Source: Trinickia soli
GTDB taxonomy: Bacteria; Pseudomonadota; Gammaproteobacteria; Burkholderiales; Burkholderiaceae
Assembly: GCF_002879855.1 (NCBI RefSeq)
Contig: NZ_PNYB01000005.1
Location: 62,001 to 126,000 of the forward strand
Length of the DNA stretch: 64,000 bases
Direction: 5' to 3'
In this document: positions 1-9,619 of the stretch, in pieces
Numbering within the stretch: position 1 is the stretch's first letter
How the letters are laid out: every line of letters begins with the position of its first letter
The notes under the pieces: generated by a model
The model's database searches: none
What the model was told of the DNA's origin: nothing
The model's input: the letters and a program-made list of their open reading frames with translations, nothing else
Made by a program: the position numbers and the translations under genes

Positions 1-125
1 CGGCGGTGCGCCATGTCGTCCATGAACGGACTGTCGGCGACAGGCGAGACCGCGTGTGCCGCCGATTGCGCGAAGAGGCACAGGGCCGCGGATGCGACAG
101 CGAGGGATAGTCGTTTTGCCTGCAT
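1..125 (-). CDS. Exported protein, N-terminal part only
   Basis: The reading frame starts at the ATG read from position 125 on the minus strand and runs off the left edge. The first 24 residues form a clear Sec signal peptide: a basic start (MQAKR), a hydrophobic stretch (LSLAVASAALCLF) and an AHA-type cleavage site just before VSPVADS. Only about 41 residues are visible, so the family cannot be named. The product is expected in the periplasm or outer envelope. It was called from the sequence itself because the frame is short and open at the edge. Confidence 0.6.
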   Translation of the reverse strand, partial: MQAKRLSLAVASAALCLFAQSAAHAVSPVADSPFMDDMAHR

Positions 126-1071
126 GGGGCTTGTCTCCGTGATTAATGCGTGATTAATGCCTTGATCCATGGCTCGGTCATGCACCGCTTTGCGACGGGC
201 GCAATTCGCCGCGAGCGCGAGCGAACGCACGGGACTGAAATCCCGGCACAAAGCGTCTTACGGATGAAACTGGGTCATGCGGCGCGGGCCGCCATTGAAG
301 CCGACGGAATAGACCGGCGACAACGGCTTACCGCGGGATGTAGCGAAACTCCGGGTCTAGTAATAGCGCATAAGTAGCCTGACTACAAGAAGGATTTCGA
401 ATTATTTCGAATAGTGTCGAATGCCGCGATGAAATAGGCATTCTTTACTGATAAGCCACGAAAATCTGGGACGCATAAAATCCCGTCGGAAAAATTTATA
501 GCGAAGGGATCCGATGCAAGCGCGGTCCGGGCGGCAGCAGCCTTGTGCGGCGGGCCGCACCCGTTTCTGAGGGAGCCTGGGCATGCGCCTCCTGGTGGAG
601 GGCAACTGTAAGGTCGTGGCTTGCGACGGCTTGAAATTGTTTTGTAGTCGCTTTATATGGTCGGACTTTATGTTGTTACTGAAGAGCTGTTTTGTGAAAT
701 CGGCTACATGAGGAATCGATAAGGATGGCGATCTGTCACCTCGACTGTGGAGCGCCCTTCACTTCTTGTCTCTCTCATACAGTTTGTTCTTGTAAGCGTC
801 GTCAACCGATTTATTTTCATCCCACTTTTTATACAGGCAGCACCATGGCCTTTGATATTGGTGTTCGTTTCGGACTCAACGCCCTTGATTGGACGATGAA
901 CTGTTGCGAGCGTCAGATTGACGTTTTCGCTAAACGACAGATGAGGGTGATTGCGCAAAACATCAGTTCACCCGGGATGACACCTGAAGGCGCCGTCGGC
1001 CGATGCGACCGCCTGCCCCCCCGCCGCGGCAACGGCGGCAGGGAGGCTCGTCTACGTTTTACCAACCGGAC
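126..1071. other. Intergenic, no gene recognised
   Basis: About 950 bases between the exported-protein start and the lipoprotein stop. Several short open frames exist on both strands, but none has a convincing ribosome site, domain or codon pattern. The stretch around 380-480 is noticeably AT-richer than its surroundings and may hold promoters for the minus-strand gene at the left edge. No RNA gene was recognised. Confidence 0.4.
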
Positions 1072-1917
1072 TTACTGGCAGGCAAACACGATGACTCCGT
1101 TGATATCGCCCGTGTTCGTCAGCTTCGTGCCGTAAGCGAGTGCGATCAGCGGCTTCGATGCGTCGTTGCCCATCGGCTCGGCCATCGCGGTGAAGCCGTT
1201 GCTGAATTGCATGCCCTTCGCCGTCACGCTCGATTGCGCGATCGTCGCGTTGACGTCGCTGCCGATGGTGACCGTTGCCGACAGGTTGCTCAATTTCATC
1301 GTCGACAGATCGAGCGTGGCCGTTGCGGCCGAGAGCTTGCCCGGCGCAACGCTGCCGGTGACGGCAGTGGGCGACGTCGACATCAACGCCGAGCATGAGA
1401 GCGTGCCCGAGGTCGCGGTCAAGGTCAGCGGGTTGCCGACGACGTACGTGCCACCCTGATTGGCAGTGTAGTTGCCGCCGCTCGAATCCGAACCCTGGGT
1501 CCAGCGGCCAATGGCGACGTAACCACCGGCGCCATTGATATCGGCAATCGTGCCGCCCTTTGTCAACGTGACCGCGCCATTGGCCACGCCGCTGTTCACC
1601 GTCGTAAATGCGCCACCGTATGCTGCTTGCTGGGTGAACGTGGACAGCGACACGCTCGGCGCTGAGAACGACGTGCCCGTCATCCCGTTGGACCGCAGAG
1701 CGTTGGCCGAAAAGAGAACCGAAACCGAGCCATTGACGCCCGTCACCGTCGGGGCAGAACCGACAGCCACATAATCGGTGCCCGCCTGCGTGCTCGTGCC
1801 TTGGCCATTCGTCGACGTCTGCGTGCTCGTGCCCGAACCGCCGCCCCCGCCCCCGCAGGCCGCCAGCGTCAAAGTCAGAATGGCCGCGGCAATGGCTTGA
1901 TATTTAGGAGTACTCAT
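1072..1917 (-). CDS. Putative lipoprotein with Gly-rich linker
   Basis: This is a 281-residue protein with a type II signal peptide. A hydrophobic segment ends in the lipobox LAAC with Cys21 as the lipidation site, so the product should be anchored to the inner or outer membrane. The Cys is followed by a run of glycines and a Ser/Thr/Gly/Gln linker (about residues 22-45). After that comes a repetitive, beta-rich, Ser/Thr/Gly/Ala-dominated body with no domain I recognise. A good ribosome site (GAGGA) lies about 8 bases before the ATG and supports this start. Function is unknown. The composition suggests a surface-exposed beta-structure, but that is inference. Confidence 0.7.
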   Translation of the reverse strand: MSTPKYQAIAAAILTLTLAACGGGGGGSGTSTQTSTNGQGTSTQAGTDYVAVGSAPTVTGVNGSVSVLFSANALRSNGMTGTSFSAPSVSLSTFTQQAAYGGAFTTVNSGVANGAVTLTKGGTIADINGAGGYVAIGRWTQGSDSSGGNYTANQGGTYVVGNPLTLTATSGTLSCSALMSTSPTAVTGSVAPGKLSAATATLDLSTMKLSNLSATVTIGSDVNATIAQSSVTAKGMQFSNGFTAMAEPMGNDASKPLIALAYGTKLTNTGDINGVIVFACQ

Positions 1918-2850
1918 TATTTTGATTCCTCGATGAACTACGTTGTATGACTCCGGAATTCGTTGTTCCGAGAGCGTGGTGAAAACGCTTTGTTGCCCGC
2001 TTGGCCATTGGCGACCGCCGACGGCTCGCGTCGGCGATTGGTTTGGTCGCGTTAGGAAGCGGCAAACGCGCCGCGATCAACGATGCCTGGCGGTCACTTC
2101 CGGCGGGGAGAGCGTTAACGCATCGACACGTCGGACGACAGCCCAGGAGAGCGTGTGCGTAGCGTGCGCGAACGGTGAGAAAGCGGGCGGACATGCCCGG
2201 CTTGGCGGCGTTGCATGGAGATGCGAAAGCAGCGGAGACGTCGGCTTTGATCCGACGGTGCTATCCGTAGACCCCGCACGGGATATCAGCACATTCATTG
2301 GTCTTGTCTGGCCGAGGCGCGGGCGCGGTGATATGGCGCTCTCTCGCTCGACGTTTTATTTGTTGGTTCATCTTGCCTCGCCGTTCAATGAGTGAATAGC
2401 GGAGCAGCCCTTGGAAACTCGTTCGGAATGCTAGCAAGAATCCGCAGACTTTTCGATTCGAAAATGCGTTCGACGCGACGGATGTCGGCGTGTGGGGGCC
2501 TGATTGGCGCGATCGCGTAAGGGAATGAAAGGGGCGGCGAAGTATGCGCAGAATCCGCGCTTTGGCTTGCTGCCGCGCGGTTTCGTAGGGGACAAACGGT
2601 GGTCGGATGGTAAGCGGCGCAGAGCAGCATGCGCGGCAGTCTTTCTGTTTTCTTTCAATTTCCAGGGCGGCTGCCGCGCTGAGAGCTGTTGCAAAACGTC
2701 AACGGTTTTCGAAGTTTTCGAAGGTGATAGGGCCGGGCGTTTCAGGGGCACATGCGCGAAATCGTTTGCCCCTTTCGCTATGTCGTTTCACGGACGAGGC
2801 GCATCGCATGCAATGCGCCTCGACATCCGCAATCCGCGCATCGCTATCGC
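1918..2850. other. Intergenic with one 10-bp hairpin
   Basis: About 930 bases with no gene I can support. Open frames on both strands here lack ribosome sites and recognisable products. A perfect inverted repeat with arms CGAGGCGCAT / ATGCGCCTCG occupies 2795-2822, starting about 28 bases beyond the stop of the minus-strand phasin gene. It could help end that transcript, but no T-run follows it on the minus strand. Confidence 0.35.
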
Positions 2851-3339
2851 CTACGCGTTGTTCGGTACCGTGTTGCCGGCCGCACGCTTGAGGGTTTCCT
2901 GCATCATTCCCGACGACTCCATCAACGCGCGGACTGAGGACTGCATCGCAGTGTAGGCGGCGTCGGAACCGAAGGGAGCGGCCTGCCCAAAGTTGGCCGA
3001 CCACTGGTCGCGGATGGCGTTGCATTGGCGATGCACGTTTTCGCCCGCTTGTGTCACGGCTTCCATGTACCGCGATTCGATCTGTCGGACCTGCTCACCA
3101 TACGACTGAGCGTGCTCGATGAATTGCTGCGACTGATCGACCGCGCCAACCGAAGCCGGTAGTCCGGAAGGCAAAGCGGAGAACGCAGCCTGTCCCTCCG
3201 CCAGCATTGCCTTGAACGCGGCGAGATTGAGTTCGGTCAGCTTTTGAAAGCGCTCGAACCCGGCACTCTGCAAGCCAAAAAACGCCGGCAAGGTGCGCAG
3301 GCCGAACTCAGCGGATTGCTCAAAAACAGTGGTGTTCAT
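2851..3339 (-). CDS. Phasin family protein
   Basis: This 162-residue, mostly helical, soluble protein matches the Burkholderia/Cupriavidus phasin pattern. It has an N-terminal block with FEQSAEFGLRTLPAFFG, then LTELNLAAFKAMLAEGQAAFSAL, then an amphipathic helical body. Phasins coat polyhydroxyalkanoate granules and control their number and size, so this points to a PHA-storing host. The start at 3339 was preferred over an in-frame upstream ATG at 3375. It is preceded by a near-perfect ribosome site (AGGAGA, 6-8 bases upstream), and the protein then begins at the conserved MNTTVFEQ-type start. The gene stands alone with no operon partners. Confidence 0.85.
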   Translation of the reverse strand: MNTTVFEQSAEFGLRTLPAFFGLQSAGFERFQKLTELNLAAFKAMLAEGQAAFSALPSGLPASVGAVDQSQQFIEHAQSYGEQVRQIESRYMEAVTQAGENVHRQCNAIRDQWSANFGQAAPFGSDAAYTAMQSSVRALMESSGMMQETLKRAAGNTVPNNA

Positions 3340-3639
3340 TAAATTCTCCTGTATCGACCCGGGACGCGCGTCCAAAGGATTTCGGAGGCGAGAGTCTTGC
3401 TAATAAAACAGCAGGTCGGAGCGACCCGCATCTTCAATGCTGCGCCGCAACAATATGCACTGTATACCCTTCCGCTCAGATGTACAGCGATTTCGGAAAA
3501 GTGCTGCAGGGCGACCAGGACAAGATGCCGCCGCCGACTTGCGCCGGCCAGATCGCTAGCGCTTTGCATCGGAAATGAGCGCATACTGCCTGCACGCTCT
3601 CGCTATTTTGGCGAGCATCGATACCACCGGAGCAGTGTC

Positions 3640-3780
3640 ATGGCAAAAGGTCAGTTGCGAGGCAATCGCGAAGCAAAGAAACCAAAGCAGCCGAAGAAGC
3701 CGCCGCCGGTTTCCACACCGTCCAGATCGGCTCCGCCCATCGTACGGTCGAATGCCGAGGAAGCGCTGAAAAAGCGTTGA
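3640..3780 (+). CDS. Small basic hypothetical protein (46 aa)
   Basis: A 46-residue, Lys/Pro-rich protein begins MAKGQLRGNREAKKPKQPKK and ends EEALKKR. GGAG lies about 8 bases before the ATG. Short proteins of this composition (MAKGQxRxxxEAKKPK...) are a common conserved family in Burkholderia-type genomes, with no known function. The charge suggests nucleic-acid or ribosome binding, but this is inference. The frame is open further upstream, but the good ribosome site and family-like start favour 3640. Confidence 0.65.
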   Translation: MAKGQLRGNREAKKPKQPKKPPPVSTPSRSAPPIVRSNAEEALKKR

Positions 3781-3922
3781 AGATGAGTTTGGCGAGGCAG
3801 GCCGTCGGCATCGCATCGATGCCCGACGACGTTGTCGCGCGTTCGCCCGTTCGCGCCCTGCGACACGCCGCGAACGTGTCAGGTTGCCCCACCCTTCGGC
3901 CGTAACGAGCCGGAGCACGTCG

Positions 3923-4858
3923 ATGAGTACACCTGTCGGAAGCTTGGCGAACTGCCAGCCAGGCAAGACAAGGCGCACGCTGGCCATGTTGGTGGCGGGC
4001 TGCCTGCTGTGCGCAGGACCGGCGGCGAAGGGCGCGGATGGTGCGGCTGACTTGCTCAACGCGTACCAAAGCCTGCTGCCCAGGCTCGAGCACAACCCGT
4101 TCCGGCGCGAACTGTACCTTGATTCGCAGGAATCGCCTTCGATGGTCAAGGGCGAGGTGTATGCCGTGATGGCCTACCCGTTCGCGACCGTTCACGACGT
4201 ATTCACTGACTCATCTCGCGGCCCGGCCAACTGGTGCGATGTATTGATCCTGCACCCGAACATCAAGTACTGTCGTGCCACCAGCGGCAGCGATCACAAC
4301 ACGCTGCTCGTGAAGGTCAGTAAGAAGGAGGCGGCCGAAGAACCCGGCGCCACATACCGGGTGCAATTCCAGTACGCCGCAGCCACCACGGGCCCAGGAT
4401 ATTTGCAGGTGAAACTGCACGCCGACCGCGGGCCGTTGGGCACGCGCGATTATCGGATCGCTCTGGAGGCGGCGGCGCTGGGTGACGGCCGGACGTTCCT
4501 GCATCTGACCTATTCGTATGGCTACAGCACGATCGGGCGTCTTGCCATGAAAGCGTATCTGGCCACCTTCGGTCGCGGCAAGGTTGGGTTCACCGATGTT
4601 GCGGATCCGTCAGCGACACGTCCCGAGTATGTCGGCGGGATGCGAGGCCTCATGGAGCGCAACACGATGCGCTATTACCTGGCTATCGATGCCTATCTCG
4701 GTGCGCTGTCGAGCCCGCCCGACCAGCAGCTGGCGCGGCGCCTGAACAACTGGTTCGACGCCAGCGAGCAATACCCGCGGCAACTGCACGAACTGGATCG
4801 GCAGCAGTATCTGCAGATGAAAGGCGACGAGTATCGGCGTCAGCAGGCAATGCAGTAG
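3923..4858 (+). CDS. Exported protein of unknown function
   Basis: This 311-residue protein has a basic N-region (KTRRT) followed by a hydrophobic core, TLAMLVAGCLLCAGPAA, typical of a signal peptide cleaved near residues 34-38. The mature part holds aromatic-rich segments such as YAVMAYPFATVHDVF and LHLTYSYGYSTIGRL. These recall a lipid-binding SRPBCC-type fold, but I cannot assign it with confidence. The ATG at 3923 has GGAG about 8 bases upstream and was chosen over an ATG at 3884, which would extend the N-terminus with non-hydrophobic residues. It is monocistronic. The likely location is the periplasm. Confidence 0.65.
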   Translation: MSTPVGSLANCQPGKTRRTLAMLVAGCLLCAGPAAKGADGAADLLNAYQSLLPRLEHNPFRRELYLDSQESPSMVKGEVYAVMAYPFATVHDVFTDSSRGPANWCDVLILHPNIKYCRATSGSDHNTLLVKVSKKEAAEEPGATYRVQFQYAAATTGPGYLQVKLHADRGPLGTRDYRIALEAAALGDGRTFLHLTYSYGYSTIGRLAMKAYLATFGRGKVGFTDVADPSATRPEYVGGMRGLMERNTMRYYLAIDAYLGALSSPPDQQLARRLNNWFDASEQYPRQLHELDRQQYLQMKGDEYRRQQAMQ

Positions 4859-4934
4859 CTGAGGGCGCGATGCAGTCGAGCTGCCGCAAGAGATCAGCGG
4901 CAGCCTGTTCACGGTCGTAACAAGGCTCGCCCAT

Positions 4935-5288
4935 TCAGCAACGCTCGACGTATCCCCTCTGCATTCGCTCAATCAGTGCGAGCACTTCGGGCCGGCTCTC
5001 CCCCTTCGCATGCACGAGGTAAAACCGAACCGGTGATGCCACTGCGTGGCGGCTCACACGGACGAGTCCGCTGCGCCTCAGATACGAATCAGCCAGCGGC
5101 GTGCGCGCCAGCGCCGCACCCAATCCTGCCTCCGCAGCGGCCAACACGACCGTGTAGTCTTCGGAACGGCGATCCTGTGTGCGCGGCTTGAGCTGCACGT
5201 TCAGCGCTTCGAACCAGGCCCGCCAGCCGGTCGCGTCGGAGTCGTGCAGCAGTGGCACGTCGCCACCAAGCTCGGATCGCAGACTCAT
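4935..5288 (-). pseudogene. LysR-family regulator remnant (C-terminal half)
   Basis: The 117-residue frame carries only the second half of a LysR substrate-binding domain of the GcvA-like type. Visible signatures are LLHDSDATGWRAWFEA, VVLAAAEAGLGAALARTPL and the closing VLALIERMQRGY. The DNA-binding helix-turn-helix and first effector-binding half are absent, and no frame just upstream supplies them. A free-standing C-terminal half is not expected to regulate anything, so this is read as a decayed gene. It lies directly downstream of, and in the same orientation as, the intact LysR gene, which itself is not its parent (different sequence). Confidence 0.65.
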
Positions 5289-5328
5289 GGCAGCCGTCTG
5301 GCATCGGCGTTTCCAGAGAATCCGCTGG

Positions 5329-6258
5329 CTACAACGACATTTTATTCAGCACTCCCATTTCCTCGCGAATGACCGGGCGCGCTATCTGTGCAAACGCACT
5401 GACCAGGCGCGTCTGAGTCTGGTAGGGCGGGAAGAGCAGCGCAACCTCGCTCGGTATATTCACCGCAAACGGCCGCATTTCGATTCCTCCATTAAGAATT
5501 TCATCGCGCGCTGCCAGCGGGTTTACCAGACTTATGCCCATACCTGTGCGCACCAACGCGCAAACTGATGAACCAAGACTCGCCTCGGCGACGATCTGGC
5601 GCGGCACATGCTCGGCCGCAAATACATCGTCAATTGTGGATCTAAGCGCACTTTCTCCGGTGGGCGCTATGAATCGCTGATTTGCGAAGTGCGCGGGCTT
5701 CAGCCTGCGCAGACGGCAGAGCGGGTGCCCCTTTGGCAGCACCGCCACGCACCGTAGGGTCGCAATCGTCTCACGGCGGATGCGAGGTGCATCCCCAGTC
5801 AACAGGGCCAAGCCTGTATCGCAGAAACCGGAACGGACCCACTCCTCCACATTCACCGCGTTGCCAGAGTGAATTGACACCAGGACGTCCGGGTGCGCAG
5901 AGTGGAATTCTGCAACGATCTTAACGAGCAGATCGCCTGCCAGCCGCGGCATCGCGGCGATGCTCAGCCGCGCGGCGCTGAACGAACGGATATTGGCAGC
6001 CACCGATTCGAGTTCCGCCAGCCCGGCGAAGGTACGCTCCACTTCGCGATGGAAACGCAATCCATCCTGGGTTGGAGTGAGCCTGCTACCGTTCCGTTCG
6101 AAAAGCGGAAATGCCGTGATCGTTTCGAGCTGCGATATCAAGCGGCTCACCTGCGGCTGCGATGTGTGCATCGCGCAAGCGGCGCGAGTCATCGAGTTTG
6201 ACGACATGACAGCACGGAAAGCCTCAACGTGGCGAAACCCTAACTTTAGCTTCTGCAT
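5329..6258 (-). CDS. LysR-family transcriptional regulator
   Basis: This 309-residue regulator has a winged helix-turn-helix in residues 8-66 (VEAFRAVMSSNSMTRAACAM, then SQPQVSRLISQLE and LFERNGSRLTPT). The effector-binding domain follows. The order resembles opine/arginine-type LysR proteins (NocR/OccR group), which respond to amino-acid-like ligands. It is transcribed divergently from the amino-acid ABC importer operon and a T-N11-A dyad lies between them, so it most likely controls that operon and itself. The start at 6258 gives a normal-length N-terminus. The frame is open to 6363, but those extra 35 residues are not LysR-like. Confidence 0.85.
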   Translation of the reverse strand: MQKLKLGFRHVEAFRAVMSSNSMTRAACAMHTSQPQVSRLISQLETITAFPLFERNGSRLTPTQDGLRFHREVERTFAGLAELESVAANIRSFSAARLSIAAMPRLAGDLLVKIVAEFHSAHPDVLVSIHSGNAVNVEEWVRSGFCDTGLALLTGDAPRIRRETIATLRCVAVLPKGHPLCRLRRLKPAHFANQRFIAPTGESALRSTIDDVFAAEHVPRQIVAEASLGSSVCALVRTGMGISLVNPLAARDEILNGGIEMRPFAVNIPSEVALLFPPYQTQTRLVSAFAQIARPVIREEMGVLNKMSL

Positions 6259-6277
6259 ATCAATTGTGTATCGAACG

Positions 6278-6292
6278 ATGCGAGAGACGCAT
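6278..6292. promoter_or_regulatory. Candidate LysR binding box (T-N11-A)
   Basis: ATGCG-AGAGA-CGCAT is a perfect 5-bp dyad with a 5-bp centre. It contains a T and an A exactly 11 bases apart, the classic LysR recognition pattern. It lies 20 bases upstream of the LysR start and about 117 bases upstream of the importer operon, inside the only divergent promoter region between them. Confidence 0.5.
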
Positions 6293-6408
6293 TGGACTTT
6301 AGCATAGTGGTGACCGATATTTGTTCGCAGTTCAGCCAGTTCCGTTGTTTTGAATCGCACCACGCCTGTTCGAAATCGCGGTCAAAAATTCTCATTGAGG
6401 GACGCAAC

Positions 6409-7338
6409 ATGAAAGTTTCTTCTATCCTGACCGCTGCGATGACGCTCGCCGGTGTTTACGCAGGACTTGGCCTGACAACCGTAGCTTCCGCGGATACCGC
6501 CAGCCGGCTGGACCGGATCAAGGAAACCCGCACGATAACGCTTGGCTATCCGACCACGTCGCTGCCCTTCGCGTATCTCGACAATGCACATCAGCCGGTC
6601 GGTTACTCGGTCGAAATATGTCAACGTATAGCTGCACGTCTGAAGAGCGCGCTCGGCCTTGCCGATCTGAAAATCCGCTATCTGCCCGTGACGTCGGCCA
6701 CGCGTCTGCCGCTATTGGCGAATGGGACAATCGATCTGGAATGCGGCAACACGACGAACACGGTCGAGCGCCAAAAGCTCGTGTCGTTCGCGCCGACCAC
6801 GTACATCGCGAAGGTCGTGCTCATGGCCCGGAAGGACAGCGGGCTTGACGTGAACGTGCCCGCTGCGTTCAGCGGCAAGACCGTAACGAGCCTTGCGGGT
6901 GGCCTGGATCTGCAGGTCATCCAGCAGATCAGCTCGCAACAGCATCTGAACATTTCGGTGCTGCCAGTCAACGACGCGGCCGCCTCTTTCATTGCAGTCA
7001 AGACCGGCCGCGCGATGGCTGTCTCGACGGACGACGGACTCGCCTACGGTCTCGTTGCAACTGCAGACCGACCACAGGACTATGTGATCGGCACAAAGGC
7101 GATGCTCCTCGCGCCTTATGGCATCGTCGAGCCCAAGGACGATCCCCGTTTCAAGAAGGTCGTGGACGGCGCAGTGCTCGACCTCATGAAGTCCCGACAG
7201 ATCTATACGATCTACGACAAATGGTTCAACGCGCCGGTGCCGCCAAATGGCATCAATCTGAAGTATCCGATGAGCGCCGAACTCAAACGTGCCATCGAGC
7301 ATCCCTCCGATTCGGGCGATCCTGCGGCTTATCAGTAA
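6409..7338 (+). CDS. Amino-acid ABC transporter, substrate-binding protein
   Basis: This 309-residue periplasmic binding protein of the SBP_bac_3 family captures a polar amino acid or related compound for the importer. A signal peptide (MKVSSILTAAMTLAGVYAGL, cleaved near ASA-DT) is followed by the family opening TASRLDRIKETRTITLGYPT. Family blocks VGYSVEICQRIAARL and LECGNTTNTVERQKLVSFAPTTYI are visible, as is the closing RQIYTIYDKWF. The start at 6409 has GAGGGA just upstream and begins at the signal peptide. The longer upstream frame is rejected. It is first in an operon with two permeases, an ATPase, an aldolase-like enzyme and an amidohydrolase. The exact substrate cannot be read from sequence. 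Confidence 0.88.
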   Translation: MKVSSILTAAMTLAGVYAGLGLTTVASADTASRLDRIKETRTITLGYPTTSLPFAYLDNAHQPVGYSVEICQRIAARLKSALGLADLKIRYLPVTSATRLPLLANGTIDLECGNTTNTVERQKLVSFAPTTYIAKVVLMARKDSGLDVNVPAAFSGKTVTSLAGGLDLQVIQQISSQQHLNISVLPVNDAAASFIAVKTGRAMAVSTDDGLAYGLVATADRPQDYVIGTKAMLLAPYGIVEPKDDPRFKKVVDGAVLDLMKSRQIYTIYDKWFNAPVPPNGINLKYPMSAELKRAIEHPSDSGDPAAYQ

Positions 7339-7374
7339 GCCACCTGAGCAACCACACTTCGAGCCTGCGCAGTC

Positions 7375-8151
7375 ATGAACTATCAGTGGAACTGGACAAG
7401 TTTCAACGACCTGTCGCCTGACGGTGTCCACACCTATCTGCAGACACTGCAGATAGGCGCATGCTGGACCATCGCACTCGCGTTGAGCGCTTATGTCATC
7501 GCACTGCTCCTTGGCTCGATGATCGGCGTAATGCGCACGGTCGATTCGAAGATCGCGCGCGCTATTGCGGCAACGTATGTCGAGTTGTTCCGCAACGTGC
7601 CTCTGCTGGTGCAGATGTTTCTCTGGTATTTCGTGCTGCCCGAGTTGCTTCCCAAGCCACTCGGCGCCGCAATCAAACAAATCCAGCAGCCGTGGGGCCA
7701 GTTTTTTCCCGCGCTGCTCTGCCTCGGCTTCTACGGCACTGCGCGTATCGCGGAGACCTTGCGCTCCGGTATCCGGTCGCTGCGCGCAGGCCAGCGGCAG
7801 GCGGCGCTCGCGCTCGGCCTATCCGGCTTCCAGGTGTACCGCTTCGTGATCCTGCCGCAGGCATTTCGGGTCGTCGTGCCGCCGCTCACCTCTGAGTTAA
7901 TGGCGACGATCAAATACTCCTCAGTCGCGATGACGATCGGCTTGCTTGAACTCACAGGTGCAGCGCGATCCATGCAGGAGTTCAGTTTTCACACCTTCGA
8001 AGCGTTCAGCGCCGCGACGATCGTCTACTTCGCAATCAACAGCGTGGTCGTCTATGGATTGATGCTCGTCGAACGCAAGCTGGCCGCGTCATCGTCCAGA
8101 CCGCGCAAGGCACCATCCGCGTTGCCACTGTCCGAAGTCGAACAATCTTAG
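7375..8151 (+). CDS. Amino-acid ABC transporter permease (HisM/GltJ type)
   Basis: This 258-residue inner-membrane permease of the polar amino-acid family has about five membrane segments. The EAA loop that docks the ATPase reads RSGIRSLRAGQRQAALALGLS and is followed by LPQAFRVVVPPLTSEL. The N-terminal TVEL-type segment (ATYVELFRNVPLLVQMFLWYF) is also characteristic. It sits 36 bases after the binding protein and 10 bases before the second permease, so the two permeases probably form a heterodimer. Confidence 0.88.
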   Translation: MNYQWNWTSFNDLSPDGVHTYLQTLQIGACWTIALALSAYVIALLLGSMIGVMRTVDSKIARAIAATYVELFRNVPLLVQMFLWYFVLPELLPKPLGAAIKQIQQPWGQFFPALLCLGFYGTARIAETLRSGIRSLRAGQRQAALALGLSGFQVYRFVILPQAFRVVVPPLTSELMATIKYSSVAMTIGLLELTGAARSMQEFSFHTFEAFSAATIVYFAINSVVVYGLMLVERKLAASSSRPRKAPSALPLSEVEQS

Positions 8152-8161
8152 GAGCGACACG

Positions 8162-8848
8162 ATGACCTTCCTCGGACTGAAAGAGATTGTCGCTTCGTTG
8201 CCATATCTGCTGAAAGTCGGCCTGACTTTTTCCGTGACGCTCACCGCACTCGCTGCCGTGTTCGGCCTGATGCTCGGCACGCTGCTCGCGCTCTGTCGCA
8301 TGTCTCCCTCCAGGCTGCTATCCGTTCCCGCAACGCTATTTGTGAACGGCATGCGCTCAGTGCCGCTGCTGCTGGTTATCTTCTGGTTCTATTTCCTCGC
8401 GCCCTACGTCGGCGCCTGGATCATGCATTCGCCTACGCCTGTCGAGGTGGGTGCCTATCGTTCCGCCGTCATCACGTTCACGCTTTTCGAGTCGGCGTAC
8501 TTTTGCGAGATCATGCGCGCCGGCATCGCGTCCATTGCAAGGGGACAGGTGGAGGCGGGTCTCGCGCTCGGCCTTACTTATCGACAGACGATGATTACGG
8601 TAGTGCTGCCTCAAGCGGTGCGCAATATGGCGCCGGCATTGTTGACTCGCGTGATTACGCTGTTCCAGGACACATCGCTCGTTTATGTGCTTTCGATGAC
8701 TGATTTCTTCGGCGCAGCTTCCGAGATCGCCGCTCGCGACGGCAGCACCGTGCAAATGTATGTGTTCGCCGCAGTCGTCTATTTCGTTATCTGCTTCGGC
8801 GCATCCCGCTTCGTCAAGCGTTCCGAAACCGCGCGGCACGCGCACTGA
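8162..8848 (+). CDS. Amino-acid ABC transporter permease (HisQ/GltK type)
   Basis: This 228-residue partner permease has the same fold as the preceding gene. It shows MRSVPLLLVIFWFYFLAPY, the EAA loop AGIASIARGQVEAGLALGLT, then LPQAVRNMAPALLTRVITLFQDTSLVYVL. About five membrane helices are visible. AGGAG stands 7-8 bases before the ATG. Spacing to both neighbours (10 and 18 bases) indicates co-transcription with the binding protein and ATPase. Confidence 0.88.
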   Translation: MTFLGLKEIVASLPYLLKVGLTFSVTLTALAAVFGLMLGTLLALCRMSPSRLLSVPATLFVNGMRSVPLLLVIFWFYFLAPYVGAWIMHSPTPVEVGAYRSAVITFTLFESAYFCEIMRAGIASIARGQVEAGLALGLTYRQTMITVVLPQAVRNMAPALLTRVITLFQDTSLVYVLSMTDFFGAASEIAARDGSTVQMYVFAAVVYFVICFGASRFVKRSETARHAH

Positions 8849-8866
8849 TCCGGCCGAGGAATCCCA

Positions 8867-9601
8867 ATGATCCAGATTGAAAATGTCAGTAAGTGGTACG
8901 GCACCTTTCGCGTGCTGACCGACTGCAGCACACAGGTGGCCGTAGGCGAGGTGGTCGTCGTGTGCGGTCCGTCCGGTTCGGGAAAATCGACGCTTATCAA
9001 AACCGTCAATGGACTCGAAACTGTCCAGCGAGGCGAAATCCACATCGATGGAATCGGAGTCACGGGACCGCGCGTCGATCTCGGCAAGATCCGCTCGCGC
9101 GCAGGCATGGTCTTCCAGGGTTTCGAACTGTTTCCGCATCTAAGCGTCCTCGATAACCTGTGCCTTGCTCAAACCCGCGTACTTAAACGGGATCGCGGCA
9201 CGGCGCAGAAGCGGGCCATGCAGCTTCTCGAGCGGGTCGGTCTCGCGGCGCATCGGGACAAATATCCTGCAGCGCTTTCGGGCGGACAGCAACAGCGCGT
9301 GGCGATCGCTCGGGCGCTCGCTATGGATCCCGCAGTCATGCTGTTCGACGAGCCCACTTCGGCGCTGGACCCCGAAATGGTCAACGAAGTGCTCGACGTG
9401 ATGACCGATCTTGCCCGCGATGGCATGACGATGATGGTCGTCACCCACGAAATGGGTTTTGCCCAACGCGTCGCTGATCGCGTCATATTCATGGACGGCG
9501 GGCGCATCGTTGAGGATTGCACCAAGGACGACTTCTTTGGCGACACCGTCGGACGCAGCGAGCGCTCGCGCCATTTCCTGTCGAAGATTCTCCGTCACTA
9601 G
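8867..9601 (+). CDS. Amino-acid ABC transporter ATP-binding protein
   Basis: This 244-residue cytoplasmic ATPase powers the importer. All signatures are intact: Walker [10 protein letters not shown] (near residue 38), Q-loop at [16 protein letters not shown] signature [15 protein letters not shown], Walker [15 protein letters not shown], and switch histidine in VVTHEMGFA. It is closest in pattern to the GlnQ/HisP group serving polar amino acids. It is fourth in the operon and 18 bases before the aldolase-like gene. Confidence 0.92.
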   Translation: MIQIENVSKWYGTFRVLTDCSTQVAVGEVVVVCGPSGSGKSTLIKTVNGLETVQRGEIHIDGIGVTGPRVDLGKIRSRAGMVFQGFELFPHLSVLDNLCLAQTRVLKRDRGTAQKRAMQLLERVGLAAHRDKYPAALSGGQQQRVAIARALAMDPAVMLFDEPTSALDPEMVNEVLDVMTDLARDGMTMMVVTHEMGFAQRVADRVIFMDGGRIVEDCTKDDFFGDTVGRSERSRHFLSKILRH

Positions 9602-9619
9602 CCTTTCAAACGAGCCGAC

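Noticed and set aside
150-377. Plus-strand open frame in the first intergenic region
   Set aside because: It has no ribosome site, no recognisable sequence and unlikely codon use. It lies in the probable promoter region of the left-edge gene.
2795-2822. Hairpin after the phasin gene as a definite rho-independent terminator
   Set aside because: The stem is perfect, but no T-run follows on the minus strand, so I only mention it as possible.
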